Source: an uncultured Umboniibacter sp.
GTDB lineage: Bacteria > Pseudomonadota > Gammaproteobacteria > Pseudomonadales > DSM-25080
Length of the DNA: 64,000 nt
NCBI RefSeq assembly: GCF_947497555.1
Contig: NZ_CANMGY010000001.1
Coordinates: forward strand, 434,001-498,000
Direction of reading: 5' to 3'
Part shown: piece after piece, positions 9,478 to 19,895 of the stretch
Layout of the letters: each line of letters begins with the position of its first letter
How positions within the stretch are numbered: the stretch's first letter is position 1
The notes under the pieces: model-generated
Database searches by the model: none
The model's input: the letters and a program-made list of their open reading frames with translations, nothing else
Told to the model about the DNA's origin: nothing
Position numbers and translations under genes: made by a program

Positions 9478-12400
9478 TAATTGAACTCAGCCAGCCCCGC
9501 GCGCTCAGACAAAAACTCCCTGATCTGCGCAAGTAGGCGATCTTCTTGATAGGGCTTGCCCATATAGTCTTCAACACCAATTTCTCTAGCTCGCTCACGG
9601 TGTTTTTCACCAGTACGTGAGGTAATCATGATAATTGGCACATGCTTTAACCTCACCGAGGTCTTAACAGTTCGTGCAACCTCAAAACCGTCCATATTCG
9701 GCATCTCGATATCGAGTAGCATAACGTCAGGTACCACATCTTGGAGTTGGCGAACCGCGTCAACACCATCTTTAGCCGTCACAACATCGAATCCTTCTCG
9801 GTTTAGTAGTCGACTAGTCACTTTACGAACCGTTACTGAGTCATCGACTACCATAATCAATGGCGTTTCTCTCGTTGATACTGAATTCTCAAGGAGCTCG
9901 TGGGCGTGCTTTTCGTATCCAAGAGCAAGCTCAGCTCGTAACATTGCGACCAAATCAAGAATCACAACGACCTTACCATCACCTAGAATAGTGGCGCCGT
10001 TAAGGCCTGGAGTCGTCGCAAACTGGGGCCCTAAACTCTTCACCACTATCTCGCGCGAGCCGTGAAGTTGATCTACATGCATGGCGAAGTGATGATCGTC
10101 GGTCTTAACTAAAACCAACGGAATAGCTCCGGTGTCATCGATACTTTGCGGCTGCGCAGACAGCCCCATGGTTTCTCCTAGATAACGTAAGTCATATTCA
10201 CGATCCGCAAAATTGAACTTAGCTTCAGGGTTGTTATAAAGCGCTCTCAATTGTGCCGGCTCAATTCGGGCGATGCCCTCAACACTCGATAATGGAAGGG
10301 CAAACGTATCGTCTGCCACTGAGATCATCAAGGCGCGGTTGACCGATAACGTAAATGGTAAACGGACTACGAATTGGGACCCCTGTCCCTGCTCTGAGAA
10401 GACTTCAATCTGGCCACCTAGCTGACGTACTTCTTGAGCTACTACATCAAGACCAACACCTCGACCGGAGACCTGGCTTACGTCGTCACGGGTTGAGAAT
10501 CCAGGGCGGAAAATAAACTGATAAATTTCTTGCTCGCTGAGCTCCAAAGAATCCGCTAACAAGCCCGAGTCAATTGCCTTACGACGAACACGCTCAACAT
10601 TGATCCCATCGCCATCGTCGGCTAAGCCAATGACAACTTGAGCACCCTCGCGTGCAATGAATATCCGAATAACGCCTTCGGCTTCCTTACCATTAATCGC
10701 GCGTTTTTCCGCGCTCTCGATACCATGGTCAATCGCATTACGAAGCATATGCTCCAATGGCCCAACCATTTTATCCAGCATGTTTCGGTCGAGCTCGCCT
10801 TCAACGTTACCAAGTTCGAGCCTAACTGGCTTACCTAAGTCCGTTGATACCTGTCGAACTACGCGCCTTAATCTTGGTACAAGACGAGAGAACATAACCA
10901 TCCGGCTACGCATCAAGCCTTCCTGTAGGTCCGTATTAATACGCCCTTGCTGGAGTAGAAGGGTTTCCGTATCTCGCGCATTATCAAGTAATGACGATTT
11001 CAAATCTTGCAGATCCGACGCTGACTCGGATAGTGAGCGAGATAGTTGCTGAAGTGTAGTGTATCGGTCCATTTCAAGTGGATCGAAACCTTCAACACTC
11101 GCTAATTCGGCCAACTGCTCCTGACGGAATAGAATTTGAGCTTCCGTTTCAATATCGAGACGGCGAACCTGCTCTCTTAAACGATCAATGGTGTTATCCA
11201 TCTCATCAAGGTTGAAAGCAAAATCGGTAACTTGTTGTTCTACCCGAGACCGAGCAATACTCGTCTCACCGGCAAGGTTAACCATTTCATCGAGTAACGT
11301 AGAAGAAACTCGAACGACTTCTTGGGGAGCTTTATGTTCGAACTGAGTGTTACCAGCCAAGTCGGCAAAGCTTGTAGCTGGCTTCGCTGTTGGCGAACTA
11401 TTACCCTCTACGAGTTTGCTCAACGCTTGGTTACTGTCATCGGCGCTGACATTTGCATTGGATTCATCTGCTAGCTCGAGGGTAGCTTGCTCATCCGAAG
11501 TAATCGCTTTTACGGCATCTAAGCTAGGGTCACCGTGAAGTATGCGCTCAATAAGGTTGAAATCTTGAACACCCAACCAGGCTCGACTCTGCTCGACGCT
11601 ATATCTAAGCTGATCAATTGCTTTACTAAGTGTTCCGCGCTCCGCAGTAGATACATCGGCTTTAAAGTACTGAATCAGCCAACTTTCAAGATCGTGAGCG
11701 ATCTCGCCAGCAACGTTTAAGCCGGCCATTCGTGCACTACCCTTGAAGGTATGTAAATGGCGCTGAATATCTTCATTAGGCGCAGCCGCAGCAGTATCCT
11801 GATTCCAAAGTTCAGCAGCGGAATCCAACAATACGACTAACTCTTCTGCTTCTTCGACGAACAGGGTTAGAATTTCAGCATCAACTTCGAGCATCGCGGC
11901 TTCGACATCTATGTTGATTTGTTCAGCTGATTCTTCATTCGCCATAGTTTCGGTCGGCACCGAAATTTGAGGTTCACTGACAGGCTGCTCTTCGATAACG
12001 ATGACACTGTCTGCTGGTTTGTCCTCGCCGACTAATTCCGACGCGTCACTGCTTGCCTCTGGCTCCATCTCTGTCGCACTGTGATAGTCTTCGTTCGGCG
12101 TGTCTCGCCCACTCAGATCCACATCGATGTTCGCGGGAGTCTTATCGTCTGCAACCACCTCAAGAGGGGCTTGAGCCTCAGACTGCGTGAGTTCAGTTTC
12201 TGCAGTGTCAGCATCACCGTCAATAGTATGATCTTCACTAGGCTTCGCGCGGTCGACGGAAAGTGCTAATCGTGACACTAATTGCTCAATAAGCTTTAAT
12301 TCGTTGTCAATCGACGTCATCTTCTGACTAGCGACTAGTTGATTAATTCGGTCAATCAAAGTATCGCAAAGGTGGCGAATGCCAACGACGGTGGTTTCAT

Positions 12401-15344
12401 CGTTACTTGAGAGCCTGTGATCTTCGAGCAAGGCAATAAGGCCCGCCATAAAGCCCGACAAGTCCTCTTCGTTGGTTTTTAGTGACAGATCATAAAGCGC
12501 TTTTGTGGACTCAACTAACTTAGGAATAGCGCTATCGCTTCCTTCATCAACCCAAGCGTCAACGATTTCTTCTGCATCGAATAATGCATCAATCGCTGGC
12601 GAAGATATCAGGGCGATAAACTCGGGATTTGAACTATGAAACTGTCCGGGTGCACCACCGAGGATTGGCTCAACCCAACGATCATGAAGCCCTTCGATCA
12701 TTGCGAATAACGCATCCTGATCAATTAAATTAGCAACTGAGTTACCCGCCACGACCTCTGGAATTAACGCTTCAATTGTCGTCACGACGCCGGCAAGTAG
12801 GTCAGTGTATGACTTATCAACCTTAATTTGGTGTGCTATCAATGCCTTCGTCAAACGCTCCACAGGCGCGGCAATCTCCGCCAACTCTTTGAGATCAGAC
12901 ATGTATGCCGAACCCTTTAGGGTATGAAGCGCTCGACGTACATCTTCGATTGGAACATATTCAAGCGGCTCATTTTTGCGAACCTCAGCCACGAAATCCT
13001 TAATCGCACCGAGATGGAGTTCAGCCTCGGCAACAAAAATTTCAATAAGCTCGTGATCGATCTCTACGGTGAGTTCCGCGGCTAAGCCTGCATCAGAAAC
13101 CTGCACGTCGGATTCAATAGCCAGCAATTTCGCTGCAGCATCTAAATTTCCTTCCTTGAGGCTAGCGGCTGCTTTAATCAGACGTTCTTGCAATTCAACA
13201 GCTGGGTCTGGTTGAACCGTTGCAAAGGCGGATACCAAATGCGGCGCTAGCTCACGAACACTTTGAATAAGTTTAATTCCCGGGTCGGACGCGACTACGC
13301 CACCATCTAGGAGACGATTTAAATAGTCCTCTACGGCCCAGGCTACGTCGCCGAGTGATTGCGCACCCACCATTCGGCCGCTTCCTTTCAACGTATGGAA
13401 GGCACGTCGAAACTCAGTGAGTGCACTACGATCACTCCGATCCGCGCACCACAGGGCAAAATGGACATCAATGTGCGCAAGCACCTCTTCAACTTCTTCT
13501 AAGAATATTTCGAGTATCTCTTCATCAATATCGGGGCGCGCTACCGTCCCTGCCGCTTCATTTCTCGAAGAGGTGATCGCTTCGGAAGTGCCTTCGTCAT
13601 CGGGCTTTTCAGGCATTGACGAAACGTCTGACTCAATATCGGTAGACGCAACTATTTGGGGGATATCATTGGTATCTATAGGTGGCTTCGATAAATCAAT
13701 AGTCGATGATACGGGAGCTACCGCATAACCCAATTTAGCGACATCGTTCTGTGCTTGAAGCGTGAGACGTTCGCGTTCGGCCCCCGAGATATTGATACTC
13801 TCAACGAGGTACTCAACCGCGGTGATTGCGCTTGCCAATGTATCAAGCTCGCTCCACTCAACCCGATCGCCACGGGCGAGTCGCTCCTTCGCATATCGCG
13901 CTAACGCGCCGAGTACTCGGGCTGCATCCAACTCCTCAGCAGCTTCCAGGCAAAACCGGGCATCGGTCAGGAGTTTAGGAACCGGTCCGATGGCGGCCGG
14001 GTTAAATTGTTGAGCGATAAATTCGCTGATCGCCTCTTTACAGCTTTCCAGTCCAGTGAGCGCTTCATCGACTGCTCGATACTGCTGAGCATCGCGTTCT
14101 ACCGATTCTTCGGTAGGCCGCCCAGCCTCAATTTTGAGAAGCTGCTCTAGGACTTTGTCTATGGTTCTAATAGCGAATGAATAGTCACTCACCTCATCGC
14201 TAACGATATTTCGCAGAAGCGCTTCAAGCTGCCCCGAGTACTTGCCTTCACCTAAAAGAGAAAGCGCGTCGGTGGCGCGACGCAACGATCCTATGAGGCG
14301 TCGCTGATTACCCGTTTGAGCAACGTGATTAAATTGCTCTGAGGTGCGTCTAGCATCGTTCAGCTCGAGGCGAATCGCGGCGACAATTCGCAGACGATCA
14401 ACTGCGCTTAGCACAGGCCAAGCATTCCCAGAGTCTGCGTCCACCTCGAGACGTGGCAGAGCCGTTGCAAGGCCATATCGCTTGCGAACCGCTTTAACGT
14501 GATCAGCCGAGCTGCTAAGCATTGCAACTTCGTACAAGAGATTTTTAATTAGGCCACGCGGCGCCATCTCGATGAGTGCTCTCGCACCGTGCTGTTCAAT
14601 GAACTTAAGGTGTCGATCAAGCTGCCGAAGCACGAATAGCAAAGCATCAGAGGGTTTTGCCTCGCCTTCCTTGAGTCGGCAAGCAAGCAGGTAAGCCAGA
14701 TCCCAAATCGGTTCAACCGATGTCTGTTTAGTAATGGTTGAGACTCGAAGTGTCACTTCAACTAAATAAGTAGCCGCCTTTTCTTGATCTTGTTTTCGCA
14801 ATAATGCAAGTAATGCATATTGATACATCTTCCGAAGCTTGGTGATTGCGCCCTTGAGTGTAGCTTCATCAAACTTCGGCTCAACATGACTCGTCGACGC
14901 AGTCTCTAGTGGTGCAAGATTTGGGAGGAATATTGGCGTTTCGCTGAACAGGTTATGTGACCTAACTGCACGAATATCATTAAGGATAGGCAATAGTGGC
15001 AAAGGATCATCTGCGCGTTCTGCAACAGCAGCCTTGACGAAAACAGGTAAGCTTTCAATTCCCTTGCGGAGAACGCTGGTTGCACGACTAACTTCAGCTA
15101 CACGGCTGGTGATAATCGCATGACAAAGCAGTTCTAGCTCCTCTGCTAAAACCGCGACACCATAGCACTCTACCATTCGTAAGCTAGCGGCAGATTGGTG
15201 TAAGTAGCTCAGGCAAAAGCGAAGTTGAGCTTCATCGTCTGTCTTTTGTAGCCATTGGTTTAATGACTGTGTTGCAGCATTTAGTACTTCGTCTAGTTCG
15301 GATGAAATCCAATCCAGTGCTGTGAAGTTACGGTCAACCGCCAT
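9477..15344 (-). CDS. chpA: ChpA: CheA-type hybrid histidine kinase of type IV pilus control
   Basis: The 1955-residue kinase is the core of the pilus chemosensory system. Three histidine phosphotransfer domains have canonical H-T-L/F-K-G-S motifs at His650, His807 and His1198. A degenerate N-terminal copy may sit around His49 (YLHQSAASLRMVE). After an acidic linker come a dimerisation helix, the ATPase domain (N box NAIDHGIE near 1537, ADDGDG, then GRGVGLDVV near 1630), a CheW-like domain and a C-terminal receiver with Asp1878 (LLDIEMP). Pseudomonas ChpA is longer, about 2470 residues with eight phosphotransfer modules, so this is a shortened version. It starts 14 bp after pilK. Confidence 0.95.
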   Translation of the reverse strand: MAVDRNFTALDWISSELDEVLNAATQSLNQWLQKTDDEAQLRFCLSYLHQSAASLRMVECYGVAVLAEELELLCHAIITSRVAEVSRATSVLRKGIESLPVFVKAAVAERADDPLPLLPILNDIRAVRSHNLFSETPIFLPNLAPLETASTSHVEPKFDEATLKGAITKLRKMYQYALLALLRKQDQEKAATYLVEVTLRVSTITKQTSVEPIWDLAYLLACRLKEGEAKPSDALLFVLRQLDRHLKFIEQHGARALIEMAPRGLIKNLLYEVAMLSSSADHVKAVRKRYGLATALPRLEVDADSGNAWPVLSAVDRLRIVAAIRLELNDARRTSEQFNHVAQTGNQRRLIGSLRRATDALSLLGEGKYSGQLEALLRNIVSDEVSDYSFAIRTIDKVLEQLLKIEAGRPTEESVERDAQQYRAVDEALTGLESCKEAISEFIAQQFNPAAIGPVPKLLTDARFCLEAAEELDAARVLGALARYAKERLARGDRVEWSELDTLASAITAVEYLVESINISGAERERLTLQAQNDVAKLGYAVAPVSSTIDLSKPPIDTNDIPQIVASTDIESDVSSMPEKPDDEGTSEAITSSRNEAAGTVARPDIDEEILEIFLEEVEEVLAHIDVHFALWCADRSDRSALTEFRRAFHTLKGSGRMVGAQSLGDVAWAVEDYLNRLLDGGVVASDPGIKLIQSVRELAPHLVSAFATVQPDPAVELQERLIKAAASLKEGNLDAAAKLLAIESDVQVSDAGLAAELTVEIDHELIEIFVAEAELHLGAIKDFVAEVRKNEPLEYVPIEDVRRALHTLKGSAYMSDLKELAEIAAPVERLTKALIAHQIKVDKSYTDLLAGVVTTIEALIPEVVAGNSVANLIDQDALFAMIEGLHDRWVEPILGGAPGQFHSSNPEFIALISSPAIDALFDAEEIVDAWVDEGSDSAIPKLVESTKALYDLSLKTNEEDLSGFMAGLIALLEDHRLSSNDETTVVGIRHLCDTLIDRINQLVASQKMTSIDNELKLIEQLVSRLALSVDRAKPSEDHTIDGDADTAETELTQSEAQAPLEVVADDKTPANIDVDLSGRDTPNEDYHSATEMEPEASSDASELVGEDKPADSVIVIEEQPVSEPQISVPTETMANEESAEQINIDVEAAMLEVDAEILTLFVEEAEELVVLLDSAAELWNQDTAAAAPNEDIQRHLHTFKGSARMAGLNVAGEIAHDLESWLIQYFKADVSTAERGTLSKAIDQLRYSVEQSRAWLGVQDFNLIERILHGDPSLDAVKAITSDEQATLELADESNANVSADDSNQALSKLVEGNSSPTAKPATSFADLAGNTQFEHKAPQEVVRVSSTLLDEMVNLAGETSIARSRVEQQVTDFAFNLDEMDNTIDRLREQVRRLDIETEAQILFRQEQLAELASVEGFDPLEMDRYTTLQQLSRSLSESASDLQDLKSSLLDNARDTETLLLQQGRINTDLQEGLMRSRMVMFSRLVPRLRRVVRQVSTDLGKPVRLELGNVEGELDRNMLDKMVGPLEHMLRNAIDHGIESAEKRAINGKEAEGVIRIFIAREGAQVVIGLADDGDGINVERVRRKAIDSGLLADSLELSEQEIYQFIFRPGFSTRDDVSQVSGRGVGLDVVAQEVRQLGGQIEVFSEQGQGSQFVVRLPFTLSVNRALMISVADDTFALPLSSVEGIARIEPAQLRALYNNPEAKFNFADREYDLRYLGETMGLSAQPQSIDDTGAIPLVLVKTDDHHFAMHVDQLHGSREIVVKSLGPQFATTPGLNGATILGDGKVVVILDLVAMLRAELALGYEKHAHELLENSVSTRETPLIMVVDDSVTVRKVTSRLLNREGFDVVTAKDGVDAVRQLQDVVPDVMLLDIEMPNMDGFEVARTVKTSVRLKHVPIIMITSRTGEKHRERAREIGVEDYMGKPYQEDRLLAQIREFLSERAGLAEFN

Positions 15345-15358
15345 AACATCTACCTTTT

Positions 15359-16174
15359 TTATTCTATTATTTTTTGGTAAGCGACAACATCACCCTTACC
15401 AACGAATTGTAACTTCGGATGTTGCCATTGAGTCATCTCTCCGGGACCAATGATTAACAATCCTTTAACGTTCATTCTCGAGACCATTAGATCTAGCACT
15501 CGACGGCGTCTCCACTTACGGAAGTAAACCAATAGATTCTGACAGAACAGGACGTCATATTTGAGGCCATCTCTGCTCATTTCAATAATATTACCCACGT
15601 TGAACGCCACGCGCTGTCGCAGTTCTGGCTTGACTCGGTAGCGCCGATCGATCGATTCCAAATAACGCTTACGCTCTCCCGTCGTTAGCTGTGCCACCTG
15701 CTGCTGTCCATAATCGCCGTCTCGACTCTGGCTAATTGCCTGCATACTGACGTCAGTTCCCTGGACTGCAAAGTATCCGTCGTGCTCAACCGCAAGATTG
15801 AAGCAATCATTGGCTACCATTGCCAGTGACCACGCTTCCTCGCCAGAAGAACAACCGACACTCCAGAGGCTATAGAGCGAACCAATAGACCCCTCTGCTA
15901 ATCGCCCATTAATGTGCTCGCGTAGAAATTCAAACGATGCACGATGACGAAAAAAGCGCGTATCCTTAACGACAAGCTCATCAACCAGAAGCGACCACTC
16001 TAATGCCGCTCCGGGCCCTTGCATCAACTCCCAGTATGCATCTTCATGTGCCGCATCCGAGGCTGCAATTCGCCGCTTTACCGCACCTTTGACATGCGCG
16101 GAACGGGCGCTAAGGAATACCCCAGTTCGGTGCTCGAGGTATTCCTCCCACCGCGCAATATCAATATCCGTCAA
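15359..16174 (-). CDS. pilK: CheR-type receptor methyltransferase PilK
   Basis: A 271-residue CheR-family enzyme expected to methylate glutamates of the receptor PilJ with S-adenosylmethionine. An N-terminal helical part is followed by the methyltransferase fold with WSVGCSSGEEAWSLA (glycine-rich loop), and later DVLFCQNLLVYFRKWRRR, where the CheR family usually has FCRNVxIYF. It lies between pilJ and chpA in the order known from Pseudomonas. The start is separated from the pilJ stop by 16 bp. Confidence 0.92.
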   Translation of the reverse strand: MTDIDIARWEEYLEHRTGVFLSARSAHVKGAVKRRIAASDAAHEDAYWELMQGPGAALEWSLLVDELVVKDTRFFRHRASFEFLREHINGRLAEGSIGSLYSLWSVGCSSGEEAWSLAMVANDCFNLAVEHDGYFAVQGTDVSMQAISQSRDGDYGQQQVAQLTTGERKRYLESIDRRYRVKPELRQRVAFNVGNIIEMSRDGLKYDVLFCQNLLVYFRKWRRRRVLDLMVSRMNVKGLLIIGPGEMTQWQHPKLQFVGKGDVVAYQKIIE

Positions 16175-16190
16175 AACTTAGACTCAACCC

Positions 16191-18278
16191 TTAACCAACG
16201 GTGGTTGGAACGGGTGACTCTTCATCTGCAAGATCGATCAATTCATCAATAGCATCTTCAGAAACATCTTCCGCCACATCACTCGGGAGCTTGAAGCCTG
16301 CCACCGAATCTTGTAACTCAACGGCCATTTCTGCTAGCTGTCCAATCGAGTCTGCCGCATCACTCGTACCCTGCGAAGTCTGTACTGTAATTTCCTGAAT
16401 CACGTTCATGGTAGTCGAAATATGACCTGCAGATGCAGCCTGCTGACGCGCTGCGTTAGAAATATTCTGAATCAATTCAGCCAAGTTCGACGATACGTTC
16501 TCGATCTCTTCGAGTGAAACACCAGCTCGCTCCGCTAAGGTAGCACCGTTAACTACTTCTGCAGTAGTTTGCTCCATCGAAACAACCGCTTCATTAGTAT
16601 CATTCTGAATTGTTTTAACTAGGCCTTCAATCTGCTTGGTTGCGTTTGCTGAACGTTCTGCTAGTCGCTGAACCTCATCCGCAACAACCGCGAAGCCTCG
16701 ACCAGCTTCACCCGCCATCGATGCCTGAATTGCAGCGTTCAAAGCTAGAATGTTGGTCTGGTCCGCAATATCGTTAATCAAGGATACGATATCACCAATT
16801 TCCTGTGACGATTCACCAAGTCGCTTAATACGCTTCGAAGATTCCTGAATCTGTTCACGAATGTTATCCATTCCAGAAATGGTGCTCTGTACAACCTCGG
16901 CACCGTTTGCTGCGATCGATACTGATCGCTCCGCAACACCCGCGGACTCAGCCGCGTTAGCTGATACTTGGTCAATGGTTACCGCCATCTCGTTTACTGC
17001 AGCCGATGCACCCGCAATTTCCTGGGCCTGGTGATCCGACGCTTCAGCAAGCGTTAAGGCAGTTGCTCGAGTAGTCTGAGCCGCGCTGGTTACTCGTGTT
17101 GCAGTGTTGTTAATTCGAGTAACAAGCTCGCGTAATTGGTCAATGGTGTAGTTGATGGAGTCAGCAATGGTGCCAGTAAAGTCCTCGGTTACCGTTGCTG
17201 TGGTGGTCAAATCACCTTCAGCCAAGTCAGCTAGCTCATCGAGTAATCGTAGAATCGCATTCTGGTTACGTTCGTTTTCACGCTCAACGGTCGCAGTGCG
17301 ATCAGCGCTTCGGCGGTTGTAAAGTAGGGCGATCAACATCATCAAACCTACAGCAATCGCTGCCGCAATGGTCACCATCTGTTGGTTGATGTCGCGCATA
17401 CCGCTCAGAGCATTGATGATGGTATTTAACTCATCAAGTTGGGTCTGGAATGTCGGCGACGTATTCAAAACATCTGCACCGGCAGATCGAGATTCTAGAA
17501 GCGCCGGAGTCGCAGCAAAAATTTCATCAACTGACTCATCTACGAACGAGAACAAGCTTAGAATTTCGACAAGAGACTCGCGTGCGAACTCATCTTCGAT
17601 GGGTGCAATGCCCAAGGCAATACTACCTTCTAACTGCGCATTTAGAACCTCACCAAACAGACTTGCATCGTAGTTAAAAACGTCAGCCGCTTCATCAGCA
17701 TCGGCAGTACCCGCCAGCATTTTATCAACGTTACGTGCAATACGCTCCGCTCGCCAAGATTGCATCTGAGCCAGAGCAACCTGCTGCGCATCATTCCCTT
17801 CCTCAAGCAATGACTCAACAACGTTGTTGTATTCCTGCTGAAGAATAGGAATGGTTTCATTCAAACGCGAGGCAACCTGGTGGAGGAACAAGATGGTATC
17901 GCGGTTAGCGTCAAGTGCGGTCGCCGCGGTGTAAATCGTGTCTGCGTTTTGAGAGACTAGCGTTAGCTGCTCGGCATTAACGTTTTGAGCCGCTAGCTTA
18001 TCGCGCAAACCCTGCCAGTTACGGTTCAGCGACTGCGAGGAGCCTGACAAGCGCAAAAACGCGTCTTCTTGGCCCGCCAACGAGTCCTGCGATGCCACAA
18101 CCAAGGCCAACGAGTCGGCACGTAAGTCTGCCAACTGTTGACGAGCTGCCGCATCTTGACGTTCATATTCACCTAGCATGAAGAAGCCAAAGCCTACCCC
18201 ACCTAAGACAATTACCAACAGGAAGCTTACTAAGCCAATTAATTGACCCTTGCCTGCTCCAGTACTCTGTTTCCTCAT
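16191..18278 (-). CDS. pilJ: Methyl-accepting chemotaxis protein PilJ
   Basis: Inner-membrane receptor of the type IV pilus chemosensory system, 695 residues. A first membrane segment lies near residues 14-33 ([20 protein letters not shown]). A periplasmic PilJ-type helical sensor region follows, then a second membrane segment near 300-320, a HAMP linker and a signalling domain. The conserved hairpin tip reads [20 protein letters not shown] followed by [18 protein letters not shown]. Clusters of Glu/Gln suitable for methylation are present. It lies between pilI and pilK. Confidence 0.95.
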   Translation of the reverse strand: MRKQSTGAGKGQLIGLVSFLLVIVLGGVGFGFFMLGEYERQDAAARQQLADLRADSLALVVASQDSLAGQEDAFLRLSGSSQSLNRNWQGLRDKLAAQNVNAEQLTLVSQNADTIYTAATALDANRDTILFLHQVASRLNETIPILQQEYNNVVESLLEEGNDAQQVALAQMQSWRAERIARNVDKMLAGTADADEAADVFNYDASLFGEVLNAQLEGSIALGIAPIEDEFARESLVEILSLFSFVDESVDEIFAATPALLESRSAGADVLNTSPTFQTQLDELNTIINALSGMRDINQQMVTIAAAIAVGLMMLIALLYNRRSADRTATVERENERNQNAILRLLDELADLAEGDLTTTATVTEDFTGTIADSINYTIDQLRELVTRINNTATRVTSAAQTTRATALTLAEASDHQAQEIAGASAAVNEMAVTIDQVSANAAESAGVAERSVSIAANGAEVVQSTISGMDNIREQIQESSKRIKRLGESSQEIGDIVSLINDIADQTNILALNAAIQASMAGEAGRGFAVVADEVQRLAERSANATKQIEGLVKTIQNDTNEAVVSMEQTTAEVVNGATLAERAGVSLEEIENVSSNLAELIQNISNAARQQAASAGHISTTMNVIQEITVQTSQGTSDAADSIGQLAEMAVELQDSVAGFKLPSDVAEDVSEDAIDELIDLADEESPVPTTVG

Positions 18279-18327
18279 TTTAAGCTCCTGGCGTCGCCTC
18301 GCCTTTACTTAACAAATTGCACGTCGA

Positions 18328-18897
18328 TTACGACGGCTCGTTATTATTAATCGTTAATATCGAGCGCTGATCAGCACTCATAAAATTTGACTTACTGAGA
18401 ATTTCTTCCATCGAGCACACCGACCAAATGCTATCTTTTGCGGCATAAGCGCCAATAACAAAGGGTTTAAGCCGCTCGTTTTCACCACTTTCCCCAAGGA
18501 TTTCATCTTCCGGAAAATGCTGAATGCCGAATACATCATCTACTAACAAACCTGCAAATAATTCACCTTGCTCGACGACTAGAACACGATTCTTCGCGCC
18601 TTTTCTTCGCTCGCCACCAAGCAATATTGCAAGATCAGTAATTGGCAGTAGTCGACCTCGAACGTTAGCGACCCCACGGACCCAAGGTTGCACCCCAGGG
18701 AGACGTGTGAGAGCCGGTAGTTCTAAGGTTTCAACCACATCATCAATGGCCACTACAATGCGCTCACCCATTAGCTCAAAGCCCACACCGCTCCAATAGG
18801 TGCGACGCTCTATCTGAGCCGGCAAGCCCGCAGCGTGCCTGAGACTGTGCTGTGCTACGGAAAGGAGGCTATCGAAGGCAGCGGTATCTGTGCTCAT
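18328..18897 (-). CDS. pilI: CheW-like adaptor PilI
   Basis: A CheW-domain protein of 189 residues from the preferred start MSTDTAAFDSLL; the longer frame reading from 18927 would overlap pilH and add ten unlikely residues. Recognisable parts are GFELMGERIVVAIDDVVETLELP, WVRGVANVRGRLLPITDLA and LVVEQGELFAGLLVDDVFG, all typical of CheW folds coupling receptor and kinase. Position between pilH and pilJ gives the name. The stop is about 50 bp before pilJ. Confidence 0.92.
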   Translation of the reverse strand: MSTDTAAFDSLLSVAQHSLRHAAGLPAQIERRTYWSGVGFELMGERIVVAIDDVVETLELPALTRLPGVQPWVRGVANVRGRLLPITDLAILLGGERRKGAKNRVLVVEQGELFAGLLVDDVFGIQHFPEDEILGESGENERLKPFVIGAYAAKDSIWSVCSMEEILSKSNFMSADQRSILTINNNEPS

Positions 18898-18904
18898 AAG
18901 ACGC

Positions 18905-19282
18905 CTAAACCAGCACTTCGCCGGCAAGCACTCGTTCTGCCGCTTTCAACAGAACCGAATCGGTGACGGGCTTAGTCAAATAGCCCACTGCACCCTGACG
19001 CTTACCCCATACTCGATCAGTTTCCTGATCTTTGGTGGTCACGATTATCACCGGCACTTCCGAAGTCGCGGCATCTTTTGACAATTGACGGGTTGCCTGA
19101 AAGCCGTTTAGCCCTGGCATAACCACATCCATTAACACCAAGTCCACGAAGTTAGCTTTGGTCATTTTCACGCCATCCTCTCCGGAGTGCGCCTCTAATA
19201 CTTCGTGTCCAGCCTTCTCAAGAACCTGGCGGAATCTATAAGTTTCCGTGGGGGAGTCATCTACAATTAAAATCTTAGCCAC
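18905..19282 (-). CDS. pilH: Single-domain response regulator PilH
   Basis: A 125-residue CheY-like receiver without an output domain. The acidic pair is in VDDS, the phosphorylation site is Asp52 (LVLMDVVMPG), the switch threonine is in VIIVTTKD and the conserved lysine in YLTKPV. In Pseudomonas PilH acts with PilT-linked retraction control or as a phosphate sink for the ChpA kinase; that role is taken from the family. It lies 33 bp after pilG and just before pilI. Confidence 0.93.
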   Translation of the reverse strand: MAKILIVDDSPTETYRFRQVLEKAGHEVLEAHSGEDGVKMTKANFVDLVLMDVVMPGLNGFQATRQLSKDAATSEVPVIIVTTKDQETDRVWGKRQGAVGYLTKPVTDSVLLKAAERVLAGEVLV

Positions 19283-19315
19283 AATGCAATTCTCTTATCG
19301 GTAATACGGTTCAGC

Positions 19316-19714
19316 TTAAGCTGACTTCTCGGTTGGGTTGATGTGCGATTGAATCGCATTCATCAGTTCACTTTTGCCAAAGGGCTTAGTTAGATATTCA
19401 TCTGAACCTACAATTCTTCCTTTGGCTTTATCAAACAAGCCATCTTTCGATGACAACATGATCACAGGCGTCCCTTTGAACTCACTGTTATTCTTTATCA
19501 GGGCACAGGTTTGATAGCCATCTAAGCGAGGCATCATAATATCTACGAAAATGATATCTGGGCGACTGTCAGCAATTTTGGCCAGCGCGTCAAAGCCATC
19601 AACCGCAGTAATTACCTCACAACCTGCTTTAGCAAGAAGTGTCTCCGCGGTACGGCGAATGGTTTTACTATCGTCAATGACCATGACCTTAACGTTTTCT
19701 AAACTTACGCTCAT
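19316..19714 (-). CDS. pilG: Single-domain response regulator PilG
   Basis: A 132-residue CheY-like receiver, first gene of the Pil-Chp operon. Acidic residues in VIDDSK, phosphorylation site Asp58 (IIFVDIMMP), switch serine in VIMLSSKD and lysine in YLTKPF are all present. Family knowledge links PilG to pilus extension (PilB) and cyclic AMP signalling through FimL/FimV. A good ribosome site (AAGGAT) precedes the ATG. The operon promoter should lie in the 181-bp space shared with divergent gshB. Confidence 0.94.
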   Translation of the reverse strand: MSVSLENVKVMVIDDSKTIRRTAETLLAKAGCEVITAVDGFDALAKIADSRPDIIFVDIMMPRLDGYQTCALIKNNSEFKGTPVIMLSSKDGLFDKAKGRIVGSDEYLTKPFGKSELMNAIQSHINPTEKSA

Positions 19715-19895
19715 GGTAAGATCCTTGTTTTCTATAATGCTAGAACTGAGGGTTTTTACTAACCTCTTATGATTACCTATCTTTTAACAGATTTTTACGT
19801 GTTAATCTAGAAACAAGCTACTCAATTATTAAACAGCACCAAGAATCGCTGGCATTATGCAGCGAAAGTGAGCACTACTTAACAGTGAGGACCGC

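Noticed and set aside
10622..11052. Several plus-strand frames of 60-130 residues inside chpA.
   Set aside because: They are antisense shadows of the long chpA frame with serine/arginine-rich nonsense composition and no ribosome sites.
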